Of a DNA stretch of 64,000 nucleotides, positions 7,809 through 16,452 are shown one piece after another. The translations under genes were made by a program, and so were the position numbers. The stretch's first letter is position 1, and each line of letters starts with the position of its first letter. The stretch spans positions 1 through 64,000 of the forward strand of contig JAYRLC010000011.1 of assembly GCA_041905405.1 (NCBI GenBank). Reading direction: 5' to 3'. The notes under the pieces were generated by a model that saw nothing but the letters and a program-made list of their open reading frames with translations, was not told the origin of the DNA and did not search any database. Source of the DNA: RAM1 sp041905405 (GTDB lineage Bacteria > Pseudomonadota > Gammaproteobacteria > Burkholderiales > Burkholderiaceae_C).

Positions 7809-9207
7809 GGATGGATTCGCTTTGTCGCTGTTGGGCGATGGCCTCAAAGGTCTCGCCTGTGGAGGCCAGGGTGACTGGCACGCCCGGGAAGTTCTGTTGG
7901 AATCGGATCAGGGCCACGTCGACATACTCCGGAGCGATCTCCACGGCACGGCCAATGCGACCGGTGCGCTGCGCGGCCATCAGCGTGGTACCGCTGCCGC
8001 CAAAGGGCTCGTAGACGATCTCGCCTTCATCGGTGTAGGCCTCGATCACCTCCACCGGCAGCGTCACCGGAAAGACTGCTGGGTGGTCGATGTCCTTGCC
8101 GATCTTTCCCTTGTGACGCATGACCCGGATGACCGAATCAGGGATGCGGTGGTCCTGCGTGGGCTGACCCGCAGCGGTCCAGCCATTGACCTGGCCATCC
8201 TTGCCACGCATGGCAGTTGAGGATCCGTCGGCACGCAGATGAGTCTCCTGGCCAGCGAACTTGCAGGGCACGGTCTTGTTGGGTTTGCGCGTCTGCCGGT
8301 TGAAGTGGAAGATGAATTCGAAGCTGGGCGCCAGGCGTCCTTGCCAGTCTCCCGGCATGCCCGGTCCCTGATCCCAGACGTACCAGGCAAAGCGCCGCCA
8401 TCCTTGGGTGCGCATCCAATCGAGCCACTGGTCCCAATACGGTATGAACTCGTTGTCACGGTGGATCAGACCAAGGTTGACCAGCACCTGGCCGTCGGCG
8501 GCCATGGGCACTTGCGCAAACACGCCGCGCATCAGGCCATCCCAGTCGGAAATGCCGCCGGAGGTGTAGTCGCGCTGGTTGCCGTAGGGCGGTGAGGTGA
8601 AGCACAGGCTCGCTTGTTCGTCCTGCATCAGAGTAGCGACCACGGCTGGATCACTGGCATCACCACAGATCAGGCGGTGCGGGCCCAGTTGCCAGACATC
8701 GCCATGGCGGGAGATCGGCTGCTTGGGTGGCTCGGGGACCTCATCATCCTCATCGCTAGCCGGTTCTTCATTGGTATCCGAACCATCTGCCTCTCCGATG
8801 TCGGCCAACATCTGGGCCAATTCGTCATCGTCGAATCCGGTGAGCAGCAGGTCGTAGCCGGCTTCGGACAGCTCCGCCAGTTCCAGCGCCAGCAACTCGT
8901 CATCCCATCCCGCATCCAGGGCCAGACGGTTGTCGGCGATCACGTAAGCGCGCTTTTGCGCACTGGTCAGGTGCCCCAGTTCAATGACAGGGACCTCGCC
9001 CAGTTCCAGCTTGCGCGCAGCCGCCAGGCGTCCGTGGCCGGCGATGATCCCGTTGTCGCCATCGACCAGGATCGGTTGCGTCCAGCCAAACTCCACGATG
9101 CTGGCTGCGATCTTGGCAATCTGCGACGGGGAATGCGTGCGCGGATTGCGCGCGTACGGCAGCAGCGCATCGATCGGGCGGTATTCGATCTGCAGGTTTG
9201 GCGTCAT
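7801..9207 (-). CDS. ParB-like nuclease domain + DNA methyltransferase fusion (copy 2)
   Basis: This 468-residue protein has the same architecture as the adjacent copy. The ParB-like part spans residues 12-100 (PYARNPRTHS, IIAGHGRLAAARKLE), followed by an acidic linker (residues 138-158). The methylase has TSPPYGNQRDY at 204-214 and PFGGSGTT at 401-408. The catalytic tetrapeptide is SPPY rather than DPPY, typical of N4-cytosine type enzymes, so the two neighbours probably modify different sites. The reading frame is open further upstream, but MTPNLQ at 9207 fits the family N-terminus. The gene overlaps copy 1 by 8 bases. Confidence 0.92.
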   Translation of the reverse strand: MTPNLQIEYRPIDALLPYARNPRTHSPSQIAKIAASIVEFGWTQPILVDGDNGIIAGHGRLAAARKLELGEVPVIELGHLTSAQKRAYVIADNRLALDAGWDDELLALELAELSEAGYDLLLTGFDDDELAQMLADIGEADGSDTNEEPASDEDDEVPEPPKQPISRHGDVWQLGPHRLICGDASDPAVVATLMQDEQASLCFTSPPYGNQRDYTSGGISDWDGLMRGVFAQVPMAADGQVLVNLGLIHRDNEFIPYWDQWLDWMRTQGWRRFAWYVWDQGPGMPGDWQGRLAPSFEFIFHFNRQTRKPNKTVPCKFAGQETHLRADGSSTAMRGKDGQVNGWTAAGQPTQDHRIPDSVIRVMRHKGKIGKDIDHPAVFPVTLPVEVIEAYTDEGEIVYEPFGGSGTTLMAAQRTGRIGRAVEIAPEYVDVALIRFQQNFPGVPVTLASTGETFEAIAQQRQSESIHV

Positions 9208-9636
9208 GGAATTGAAAAACCCGCCGAGCGTTGCCGCCGGGCGGGTGAGAAATTTTGAAGGGGTGGTAACTGTCGGGGGCGGTGGTAACCACAGGCCGGT
9301 AACCTCGCCGGGTGGTAACCTCATTTCAGGGGCAGACGCTATCGAAATCTCGCGCTGTTGCCCCCCGCATACCCTCATGGGCAGGAAGGACCCATCAGAT
9401 TTCCGCAGGGCTCCTCAACAGCCCTCTACGCATCAGTCATCAGCGGTGCGCAGCGATCCGCATCTGTTGCCATGACCGTCGGCGATCAAACGATCTGCTC
9501 GTTGCTCACGCCGCTGTCCTGACCATAGCTAAAAATGTACCCCCGAATAGGGCAAAACGCGACAGGGGGTGTTTTGTCACTTACCCTCAGCCGCCATCAC
9601 CTGCCATCACGTTTCCCCAACTTGCCCCAACTTCTA
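9208..9636. other. 429-base interval without a convincing gene
   Basis: Between copy 2 of the methyltransferase and the DUF6362 gene no frame on either strand shows a plausible start, ribosome site and protein-like composition. The interval contains a cluster of GGTGGTAAC repeats (9262-9318) and further on a G/C-run segment with GACAGGGGG and CCCCCTG. It could hold the promoter of the methyltransferase operon. Confidence 0.5.
9262..9319. repeat. four iterated GGTGGTAAC-like repeats
   Basis: GGTGGTAAC occurs exactly at 9262-9270, 9281-9289 and 9311-9319, and a shorter GCCGGTAACC form lies at 9295-9304. Start-to-start spacing is 19, about 15 and about 15 bases. The cluster lies 50-110 bases upstream of the methyltransferase start, where an operator would be expected. 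It could instead be a remnant of a coding repeat. Confidence 0.6.
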
Positions 9637-10029
9637 TCAATGCCCCCTGTTCAGATGAAGGGTGACGAGGTGGATGGCTGCGTCGTAGCGCCGCTGCGCA
9701 GTGCGGGCCGCACATGCAAAGCGCCGACCGATCTGCTCCCACCGATACCGGTTCGAGCGCATCCAGACCAGGTGCCGCTGCTCGACATCCAGCCACTGCA
9801 CCCAGCGCATGGTCTCAAGCATCCGCTCCACCGCCTGAGGGCTGGGCGGCATGGGCCGATACAGACGCTCGGGGTCGGGGTAACGCTCGGGCACCTGCAT
9901 GGCCAGCGTCATCCATGGGTTGAAGTAGCCGCCCGGGCGGACCCGGGGGAGCTTATGAGCGGTCTCGGCAGCTTCCGCAAACCGGGCGGCCACCTCATCC
10001 ACGGTCCATTCGGTTCGGGCGTCAGTCAT
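9637..10029 (-). CDS. DUF6362 protein (phage-type helix-turn-helix)
   Basis: The 130-residue protein has the DUF6362 core: RMLETMRWVQWLDVEQRHLV at about residues 68-87, followed by WMRSNRYRWEQIGRRFACAARTAQRRY. The second part reads as a helix-turn-helix with the recognition helix around ARTAQRRY. These proteins occur in phages and integrative elements and are thought to bind DNA. I used ATG 10029, overlapping the stop of the upstream gene by 8 bases. It ends a compact minus-strand run coming from the primase/RuvC genes. Confidence 0.82.
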   Translation of the reverse strand: MTDARTEWTVDEVAARFAEAAETAHKLPRVRPGGYFNPWMTLAMQVPERYPDPERLYRPMPPSPQAVERMLETMRWVQWLDVEQRHLVWMRSNRYRWEQIGRRFACAARTAQRRYDAAIHLVTLHLNRGH

Positions 10030-10231
10030 GGCGCTTGCCTCCCTCGCCATAGAGGCGTTCGCCCAGCCTGCGCACGAACTGTTTCTCCACCCAGTCGAGC
10101 CGTTCATCGTGCTCGCTGACCACGAGAATGTGATCGGTGCGCCAGCCCTCGCGCTTGACAGCGTCCAGATCAGGCGTGGTGGGCTGCAGATTGCCCAGTG
10201 GGCAGCGGTAGCGGTATTGGGGCACTTTCAT
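10022..10231 (-). CDS. small hypothetical protein
   Basis: A 69-residue frame fits exactly between the RuvC-like gene (4-base overlap at its start) and the DUF6362 gene (8-base overlap at its end). The protein is charged (17 Arg/Lys, many acidic residues) and has no Cys pair that would form a zinc finger. I do not recognise it. The perfect overlap with both neighbours is the reason to accept it. Confidence 0.6.
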   Translation of the reverse strand: MKVPQYRYRCPLGNLQPTTPDLDAVKREGWRTDHILVVSEHDERLDWVEKQFVRRLGERLYGEGGKRHD

Positions 10232-10704
10232 GTCACACCCCCCTCCGTGGCCATCTCACGAGCCAGGTACAGCAAGGCGATGGCATCCGCTTCGTTGTCG
10301 TCAGCCGGGGCATGGCCACGTCCACGGACGGATGCCACCATCTCGTCTTTGCTGGCATTGCCCTTGCCGGTAGCGTGTTTCTTGATCGTGCCGACCGGAA
10401 TGCCCTGGTACGGGATCTGGTGGTGTTCGCACCAGGCCGTCAGCTGGCCCATGAATCCGCCGTAGGCGTGGGCTGCGTCAACACCAACGTGGCGACGGAC
10501 TTCTTCGAAGACCACCTGGTCGATGCCATCGTTGCACTGCTTGATGTCGGCGAGCCAGCGTTTGAACCGCAGGAAGCGCATGCCGCCGCCTTCGAAGCGC
10601 TGGGGTTTGAAGGATTGGCTGCCACTGGTGATGCTGCCGTCACGGCTGGCCAGTGCCCAGCCAGTTTGGGTGCCCAGATCGAGGGCGAGGATGGTCGTTT
10701 TCAT
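10228..10704 (-). CDS. RuvC-like Holliday junction nuclease (phage type)
   Basis: The 158-residue protein opens MKTTILALDLGTQTGWAL, the RNase H-fold start of RuvC-type resolvases, with catalytic Asp9. A second acidic residue lies in VVFEEVRRH (about 65-73). The last lies in DDNEADAIALLYLA near residues 136-149. These are the expected metal-binding acids. The enzyme would cut four-way junctions during phage recombination or before packaging. It follows the primase gene on the same strand after a 140-base gap and is translationally coupled to the next small gene (ATGA). Confidence 0.9.
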   Translation of the reverse strand: MKTTILALDLGTQTGWALASRDGSITSGSQSFKPQRFEGGGMRFLRFKRWLADIKQCNDGIDQVVFEEVRRHVGVDAAHAYGGFMGQLTAWCEHHQIPYQGIPVGTIKKHATGKGNASKDEMVASVRGRGHAPADDNEADAIALLYLAREMATEGGVT

Positions 10705-10844
10705 GTTGTCAGTCCTTGTTTTTTATTCGGTCTGACAGATACGACGAGCTATGTCGTAACTCTCTACACGCGCGCGTGACGCGCGGGATATAGGGGTTTC
10801 GACAAGACCCGTCCAACCTGTCAGATGGGGTGTTGTCATGGCGA
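10705..10844 (-). other. intergenic gap between primase and RuvC-like genes
   Basis: This 140-base gap contains TCTGACAGA (about 10,730-10,738), ACCTGTCAGATGG (about 10,813-10,825) and an alternating ACGCGCGCGTGACGCGCG stretch. The CTGACAG/CTGTCAG words resemble those in the AbiE operator at 16,845-16,872. No strong promoter is evident. Confidence 0.35.
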
Positions 10845-13190
10845 TCAGTTGTCCGAATACGGGGTATAAGCAGGCGTCGGTTGCACTTTGAGACCGATGC
10901 CACGAAAGCCGCGCAAGCCAATGCCGTTGCGCCACTTCTCCAGCCCTCGGTTAAGCAGCAGATCAGCAAAGCGCTTTTGCGAGCCGACGAATTCCCCAGC
11001 GGCCTCGGCCCACTGCTTCCAATCGGAGAAGAGTTCTGCCGTCAATGACTTGGCATTGGGTTCGCGAACACAACGCTCATCGAGCCAACGCCCCAGAGCG
11101 TCCTCGCCTTCGAAATACTCATCCGTGGCATCCAAGACCTGCTGCGGGGGATCGAGCCGTCCCAGCCGTTGCCACGCCAGACAGCCCTCCAGAGCCCAAG
11201 CCAGGATCCCGTCGCGTTCTGCCAGCAGCTTTTGCTGCAGGTGCTTGTCGCGTTTTTCAGGGGGCACGGTGATCGTGAACGGGATCAGGTGCAGCCGCCG
11301 CTTTATGGCTTCATCGATGTTGCGGATGGCCGGCTTGTGGTTGCCCGCCACAAAGAGCTTGAATTGCGGGAAGAACTCAAAGAAGTCCTGGCGCATGAAA
11401 CGCGCCGCGATCTTGTCGCCCCCGGTCAGGCTTTTGACCTTGGACTCGGCCCAGCGCCGGCCCTGCTCGGTTTCAATGGCCGCCACGAAGCGCGCGCCGC
11501 GCAGACCCGCCATGTCGGTTGGGTGCCGGTCGGTGCGTGTCTCCATGAAGGTGTCCATGGGCGCGTTGGTCGCGTAGTCCCCCAGGATGTCGGCCAGCGT
11601 GTTGACAAATACTGACTTACCGTTGGCACCAGTGCCGTACAGGAAGAACAGCGCGTGCTCACGTGTGGAACCAGTCAGTGCATAGCCCACCATGCGCTGA
11701 AGATAATCCTGTAAGGTCTGGTCGCCACCCGTGACGTCGTTCAGAAACGATCGCCACTGCAGGCACTGGCTGCGCGGCGTGGCCGTGGTGATCTTGGTCA
11801 TTCGGTCGGCACGCTCGTGTGGTCGCAGGCGACCGCTGCGCAGATCGACCACGCCACCCGGGGTGTTGAGCAGCCAGGGATCGGCGTCCCATTCCTCAGT
11901 GGTGGCGGCATGGCGGCGGTCAGCGCGTGCCAAACGCTCCACACCACCCACGGTGCTGGAGGCGGCCAACTTGGACGCGATGCGCGGGTTGCGGGTGTTG
12001 AGCGAGGCGTGCCGACATACATGACGGATCAGGTCGGTGGCAGCGAGCGTGTCTTCCGAGCGCCAGCGCTGCCCATCCCAGACCAGCCACTTGCCCCAAC
12101 CGGCCACATAACGCCAGTCCTTGTGATATCGACGGGTGAAGGAAAGCGCCAACGCGTCCTCCGTCCCCCAGACCGCCTCTTCCGGCCCCGCCGCATTGGC
12201 CAGGGTGTCCGGGTCGTCGTCGACCAGATGCATTTGCATCCGCGGGCCGTGGGTGATGAAGCCACCCACATCAAAGCCTTCAGCACGCGCATCGGCGGCG
12301 TCCCAGCCTTCTGGTGCGTCTTCTGGCGGGTACAGGATGTGGCAAGTTCGAGCCCCGGCCATCAGGATGGCCTGAGAAGCGCGGTCGGCATATTCCCACC
12401 CGGGTTTGTCCTTGTCAGGCCAGATCAGCACGACCTTACCCGCCAGCGGCGACCAGTCGGTTTTCTCGATCGGGGCGTTGGCGCCATGCATGGCGGTGGT
12501 GGCGCATAGCCCCAACTCGATCAAGGCTTGTGCCGATTTCTCGCCTTCAACCAGGACCACGCTGTCCACCGCCCGCATACCGGGTTGGTTGTAAAGGGGC
12601 CGAGGCTCCGGCGGCGCCATCTTGCGGCGCTTGGCATCCCAGGGACGGAATTCCTTTTTGCCGCCAGGCGGGTCGTAGCGGTACACGACCGCGATCAATT
12701 TGCCCTCGCCATCGAGGTAGTCCCACTTGGCGGTGGCCGGCCCCAATTCGTCGACAGGGGCCTCCTGCTTGTTTCGGCGTGCCGATGTTGCTGGGCTGCG
12801 GCCGACCAGGTCAGCGCATCGCAACAGCACCGCCGCGAAGTCAGCATGGACATCGATGCCGAAGTGGCCGCCCATCAGATCGAAGATGTCGCCGCCTGAG
12901 TCATCGGCACGGTCGGTCCACAGACCGGCTTTCTCGCCCGCGAGCACAACCTCCAGGCTGTCACCCGGGCTGCCAAGAATGTCCCCGATCAGGAACTTGC
13001 CGCGCTTGACCTTGCCGGCGGGGAACAAGCTGAGCAGGACCGATTCGAGTCGTTCCAAAAGCGCAGCCCGGACTTCCTCTCTGTCAGATGATGGGTTGGT
13101 TGGCACCGGTTGTTGAACCGGCGCGTCGTCATTGAAATCCAGACCAGGTGGTCTGGGCAAAGGGTGTGGGTGTTCTTCTTGTGGGTTCAT
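10845..13190 (-). CDS. phage primase-helicase: toprim domain + D5/P4-type superfamily 3 helicase
   Basis: This is a 781-residue replication protein. A toprim-like core is visible (VLVEGEKSA at residues 212-220 and WPDKDKPG at 257-264), matching the DNA primase/DUF3854 style. The D5_N-type region starts near residue 340. The helicase P-loop is GTGANGKS at 519-526, with VAGNHKP further on as a sensor-like segment. The protein would synthesise primers and unwind DNA for element replication, like P4 alpha protein. The ATG at 13190 overlaps the exonuclease stop by 4 bases; the frame runs further upstream without support. Confidence 0.93.
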   Translation of the reverse strand: MNPQEEHPHPLPRPPGLDFNDDAPVQQPVPTNPSSDREEVRAALLERLESVLLSLFPAGKVKRGKFLIGDILGSPGDSLEVVLAGEKAGLWTDRADDSGGDIFDLMGGHFGIDVHADFAAVLLRCADLVGRSPATSARRNKQEAPVDELGPATAKWDYLDGEGKLIAVVYRYDPPGGKKEFRPWDAKRRKMAPPEPRPLYNQPGMRAVDSVVLVEGEKSAQALIELGLCATTAMHGANAPIEKTDWSPLAGKVVLIWPDKDKPGWEYADRASQAILMAGARTCHILYPPEDAPEGWDAADARAEGFDVGGFITHGPRMQMHLVDDDPDTLANAAGPEEAVWGTEDALALSFTRRYHKDWRYVAGWGKWLVWDGQRWRSEDTLAATDLIRHVCRHASLNTRNPRIASKLAASSTVGGVERLARADRRHAATTEEWDADPWLLNTPGGVVDLRSGRLRPHERADRMTKITTATPRSQCLQWRSFLNDVTGGDQTLQDYLQRMVGYALTGSTREHALFFLYGTGANGKSVFVNTLADILGDYATNAPMDTFMETRTDRHPTDMAGLRGARFVAAIETEQGRRWAESKVKSLTGGDKIAARFMRQDFFEFFPQFKLFVAGNHKPAIRNIDEAIKRRLHLIPFTITVPPEKRDKHLQQKLLAERDGILAWALEGCLAWQRLGRLDPPQQVLDATDEYFEGEDALGRWLDERCVREPNAKSLTAELFSDWKQWAEAAGEFVGSQKRFADLLLNRGLEKWRNGIGLRGFRGIGLKVQPTPAYTPYSDN

Positions 13191-13924
13191 CGATTCAGGT
13201 TCCAGCAACGCTCTGCCCATGCGCAGAACTTGCATTCAAAGTGGGTGGATTCGGCAAAACTGCGTGGCAGCAGCTCGCCTGCTTCGGTGGACTGGATGAC
13301 CTTGGCGGCCCGATCGGACATGCGCTGCGCCAGCACCGGATCGAAGGGCACGAGCTCGGCGTAGATTTCCATGGTGTCGGCATTGACCGCCGTGAAGAGC
13401 GCTGGGTGCTCGTGCAGGGTCAGGTAGCTCTGGTAGACCGCAATCTGGGCGGCGTAGACCGGCTTGGCCACGGCCAGCTTGTGCTTTTGCAACTCACGCC
13501 AGGACTTGGACCCCAGGCACTTGTTTTCCCAGAGCGCTGGGTAGGCGAAGCCCTCGGGGCCACCCACCAACACGCCATCAACGTGACCGCGCAGTCGCCC
13601 CTGGGCCACGCTGAAGCCAAACTGCCGACCATCGGCGTCCTCGGTTTTGAGGATGAAACCGGCCATGCGCAACCAGCGGATGACCATGGTCTCGGTCTGA
13701 TGCCCACGCTCGAAGATGCGCAGCAACCGGCCGCCGAAGCCTGTGCCTGGGTCGACCGGCGCTTTCGCATACTCGAACTGCAGTTGCCGCTCGCATGACA
13801 CACCCAGGCGTGAGCCGCCCAGGTATTGGCGTGGTGGCGTGGCATCGCGCTCTTCCTCCAGCGCCTGGTCGACCAAGGCTTCGATCCGGCCTGAAAGACT
13901 GGCTGATGCGTTGAAGTCCAGCAT
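13187..13924 (-). CDS. PD-(D/E)XK exonuclease with probable Fe-S cluster (Cas4/RecB-like)
   Basis: In this 245-residue protein GHVDGV (about residues 114-119) and ALWENKCLG (about 130-138) give the D...ExK nuclease core. Cys44 lies in VSCERQLQFEY and three more Cys in ECKFCAWAERC near the C-terminus. The 1+3 Cys spacing is the layout of an Fe-S cluster clamp as in Cas4 and AddB. It would degrade DNA ends for recombination. The gene sits between the DUF6511 and primase genes with 1-base and 4-base overlaps. The nuclease call is strong; the Fe-S cluster is inferred from Cys positions. Confidence 0.88.
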   Translation of the reverse strand: MLDFNASASLSGRIEALVDQALEEERDATPPRQYLGGSRLGVSCERQLQFEYAKAPVDPGTGFGGRLLRIFERGHQTETMVIRWLRMAGFILKTEDADGRQFGFSVAQGRLRGHVDGVLVGGPEGFAYPALWENKCLGSKSWRELQKHKLAVAKPVYAAQIAVYQSYLTLHEHPALFTAVNADTMEIYAELVPFDPVLAQRMSDRAAKVIQSTEAGELLPRSFAESTHFECKFCAWAERCWNLNR

Positions 13925-14385
13925 CAGGGCGTCTCCCAGGGCAAATCGCTTTCCAGATCGGCGAGGGGATCGTCGACCGTGGGCTTCATGCCACGCACCG
14001 GCGGGTACTTGGCCTCGGCGTGATGGGCCACCATGGACTCGGTGTACCGGGTGACGATGGATTCGATGACCCGCAAGGCCTCCTTTTCTGAGTACGCGCC
14101 CAGGGGCTTGTCGAATCCGATGTCACCGGCCACCTCACCAAAGGCTCGCAGGCAGGAACGCATGGCCGAGCGTTCAATGTCCGTGGCATCGATCATCTCG
14201 ACCTCCTGCCCGAATTTCTTTGCATCGACCCAGCGCCCGTACATCTGATGAAAGATGTCCTGGCAGCGTCGGCTGCAAAACACCCAGTCCAGCGGATAGC
14301 GCTTGGTATCCCCAATCGGGTGGCGGTTGTCGGTGTGCCCCAGCCCGCGCGCCTGGCGCGAGCACACCCAGCATTTGCCTCGCAT
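13924..14385 (-). CDS. DUF6511 zinc-finger-like protein
   Basis: The 153-residue protein starts MRGKCWVCSRQARG and continues with DWVFCSRRCQDIFHQMY. The CxxC...CxxxC set (positions 5, 8 and about 38-42) should bind zinc like an MYM/HNH-type finger. The rest is acidic and ends WETP. This matches DUF6511 proteins of phage replication regions. I chose ATG 14385 because AGGGAGG lies 8 bases upstream; a GTG at 14403 would add six residues. The gene sits among recombination genes, so a DNA-related role is likely but unproven. Confidence 0.78.
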   Translation of the reverse strand: MRGKCWVCSRQARGLGHTDNRHPIGDTKRYPLDWVFCSRRCQDIFHQMYGRWVDAKKFGQEVEMIDATDIERSAMRSCLRAFGEVAGDIGFDKPLGAYSEKEALRVIESIVTRYTESMVAHHAEAKYPPVRGMKPTVDDPLADLESDLPWETP

Positions 14386-14399
14386 GCATGGCGCCTCCC

Positions 14400-15077
14400 T
14401 CACTGAGCCCAGGCGGGTTTGCCGGTGGGCACCACAGGGCGCGACGTTTGCGCCTGGGGCGCCTTTTGCGCGTAGGCGGGCGTGGGTTGCGCTGGTGCGC
14501 CAGAGTGGCCACCACCGCCCCTGTGACCGCCACCCGGGGCGTGCATACCGGTCAGGGGGACGTAGTCCTTGTGGTCGGGCTCAATGGCGACCTTGACCAC
14601 GTTGCGGTCTTCACCCTTGCCGTCTTTTTCCACATCGACGCGGGCCAGGAACTCGATGCCATCGAGGTCAGCGAAGCTGTTGATGCGCCGTGCAGCTGCC
14701 GCCTGTGGGGAGTTGTCCTGGGGCTGCACATTGCGTGCACTGTTGAGCACGGCCCGGATGAAGCTGCGCCCCATCTGTCCCCAGGTCGGACCCTTGGGCG
14801 AGTGCAGACCGACGTTGGACCACATCTTGCGTTTGGCAAAGGGGCCGTCTGTGACGACGAACTCGCAGGCGAGGTACACAGCGCCGGTGTCAAACGATTG
14901 GGTCGCATAGCCACCGGTCCAACCTTGGGTGTGGTCGTCATGGCCACCGGGCTTGATGGTCATGCGCACGGGCACAGCGATGCCGCGCGGGATCAGATCG
15001 AAGCCGCTTTGCTGGGCTTCGGCGTCGTTGAAGTCGCTCCAGCTGGCAGCGGGTGTGGCATGGTCATAGGTATTCAT
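14400..15077 (-). CDS. DUF669-like phage single-strand DNA-binding candidate
   Basis: This is a 225-residue protein. The folded part (residues 10-175) includes YLACEFVVTDGPFAKRKMW and IEFLARVDVEKDGKGEDRN, a beta-rich pattern like DUF669/OB-fold ssDNA-binding proteins of phage recombination modules. The tail is Gly/His/Pro-rich (GGGHRGGGGHSG) and flexible, like SSB tails. AAAGGA lies 6 bases before ATG 15077. Position between an AAA_24 NTPase and an exonuclease supports a role in strand annealing. The assignment rests on pattern and context and needs a profile search. Confidence 0.62.
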   Translation of the reverse strand: MNTYDHATPAASWSDFNDAEAQQSGFDLIPRGIAVPVRMTIKPGGHDDHTQGWTGGYATQSFDTGAVYLACEFVVTDGPFAKRKMWSNVGLHSPKGPTWGQMGRSFIRAVLNSARNVQPQDNSPQAAAARRINSFADLDGIEFLARVDVEKDGKGEDRNVVKVAIEPDHKDYVPLTGMHAPGGGHRGGGGHSGAPAQPTPAYAQKAPQAQTSRPVVPTGKPAWAQ

Positions 15078-15088
15078 GGGGTATCCTT

Positions 15089-15904
15089 TCAATTCGTGTT
15101 GTCTGAGGTGTTGGTCTGGCCTAAGCACTTGGCGATAAGCCGACCCAGATGGGGTTCTTCGATGGGGTCAAGCCGGCCGCTACGGTCTTTGCTGGGAAAG
15201 CCAAAGCTGTTATCGGCCCCCGTCACAAAGCCCCGGTAGGTCGAGCCGTCGTCGGCCTTGAGCACGGCCAGCGTCACCACCTCATCGAGCACTCCGGGCA
15301 GTTCCAGCGCGGTCTTGCTGCCTTCGAGCTGCAGCTGGTAGTAGCGGCGGTTGAAGTCGTCGGTCTTCTCTTCCAGGATGGCGACGTAGATGACGTGCTT
15401 GTCGCGCACGTGCTGCAGGTGCGTGAGCGCCGTGATCATTTCTTGGCCCAGCAGGCCGTAAGCACCCCGGTTGTCGGGCTTGCCGGTTTTCTCGCTGAAG
15501 GCCTGCGGCTGGGTCTTGCACCAGGCCAAGCACAGCCTGGAGAGCACTGTCAGGCTGTCAACAAAATAGGTGTCGTACTTGGCCAACTGCGCCGGGTCGC
15601 CGTAGGTGGCACAGACATGGTCGTAATGCGCCTTGGAGAAAGCCTGGTCAGCTGATGCGGTCGGCATCGGCCCAGCCAGAAACACCACGAGGTCGCGGAA
15701 CTCCTGCCAGGTACGTGGCCGCACGGTGTCACCCGGCCAATCCTTGACCGAGAGATCGCCGGCTTCCAGATCCACAAACAGGGTGGTTTTTGGCGGCAGG
15801 GTTCGCAGCTGGGTGGTTTTGCCCACGCCAGGGAACCCGACCAGGCCAACCTTGGCGCTGTGGCGCTCTTTGAGCCGTTCTTCGGCAGAGATGATGGGCA
15901 ACAT
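15089..15904 (-). CDS. AAA_24 family NTPase (Sak4-like recombinase candidate)
   Basis: The 271-residue protein has Walker A GFPGVGKTT at residues 23-31. It also has a Walker B-like strand TYFVDSLTVLSR at about residues 112-123 and a RecA-like body. These features fit AAA_24 (PF13479) phage proteins, several of which act as Sak4-type single-strand annealing recombinases. The ATG at 15904 overlaps the upstream stop (ATGA). The neighbours (ssDNA-binding candidate and PD-(D/E)XK exonuclease) form a typical phage recombination set. Whether it anneals DNA or only hydrolyses ATP cannot be told from sequence. Confidence 0.82.
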   Translation of the reverse strand: MLPIISAEERLKERHSAKVGLVGFPGVGKTTQLRTLPPKTTLFVDLEAGDLSVKDWPGDTVRPRTWQEFRDLVVFLAGPMPTASADQAFSKAHYDHVCATYGDPAQLAKYDTYFVDSLTVLSRLCLAWCKTQPQAFSEKTGKPDNRGAYGLLGQEMITALTHLQHVRDKHVIYVAILEEKTDDFNRRYYQLQLEGSKTALELPGVLDEVVTLAVLKADDGSTYRGFVTGADNSFGFPSKDRSGRLDPIEEPHLGRLIAKCLGQTNTSDNTN

Positions 15905-16452
15905 CACTGTGCTCCCTCTGCCGCCGTGGGCTTGCGCAGCGTGAACTTCGCAGCCTTGGGCTTGATCGTGCGAGCGGCCATGAAGGGCTGACGGAACACC
16001 TCGGGCCAGGCCTTGAAGCGAGATTCGCTCACGCTGTACTTGGCCGTGATGAATTCGGTCGGATCCTGGCCGGCGGCCACCATGCGACTCCAGATGGTCT
16101 GCAGCGCTTTCTGATCCCAGGACACGTCCTTACTGATCTCGACGGCCACATCGAACTCGCCGTCGAACACATGCGTGGTGCCGGTGTCCTTGTTTTCTGC
16201 GAGGAGTTGCGCCTTGGCCTGTTCGCCGTATCGCATGTCCAGACCGGTCTGGATCATGTTGGACAGCGCCGCCAGTTCGGATTTGGCAGCTGCTTCGAAA
16301 CGCTTGAGGTCGGCGACATGGGTCAGCGGCAGATCACGGATGACCGCAGCCGACAAGTCCATGAATGGCACAGGCAATGAAATGCCGCTGCGCTGGAAGG
16401 CAGCCTCGATTGCCGAGGATTCGGCAATAGGTGTGGTGGCAACGGTGTTCAT
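15904..16452 (-). CDS. hypothetical phage protein
   Basis: The 182-residue soluble protein has a helical middle (ADLKRFEAAAKSELAALSNM, about residues 47-66) and a basic C-terminus (ARTIKPKAAKFTLRKP). It begins the run of recombination genes after the small HTH gene and overlaps both neighbours by 1 to 4 bases. I do not recognise its family. Its position suggests a helper in replication or recombination. Confidence 0.7.
   Translation of the reverse strand: MNTVATTPIAESSAIEAAFQRSGISLPVPFMDLSAAVIRDLPLTHVADLKRFEAAAKSELAALSNMIQTGLDMRYGEQAKAQLLAENKDTGTTHVFDGEFDVAVEISKDVSWDQKALQTIWSRMVAAGQDPTEFITAKYSVSESRFKAWPEVFRQPFMAARTIKPKAAKFTLRKPTAAEGAQ

Noticed and set aside
10709..10969. 86-residue minus-strand frame overlapping the primase end
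   Set aside because: It overlaps the primase gene in another frame and has no ribosome site or protein-like composition.
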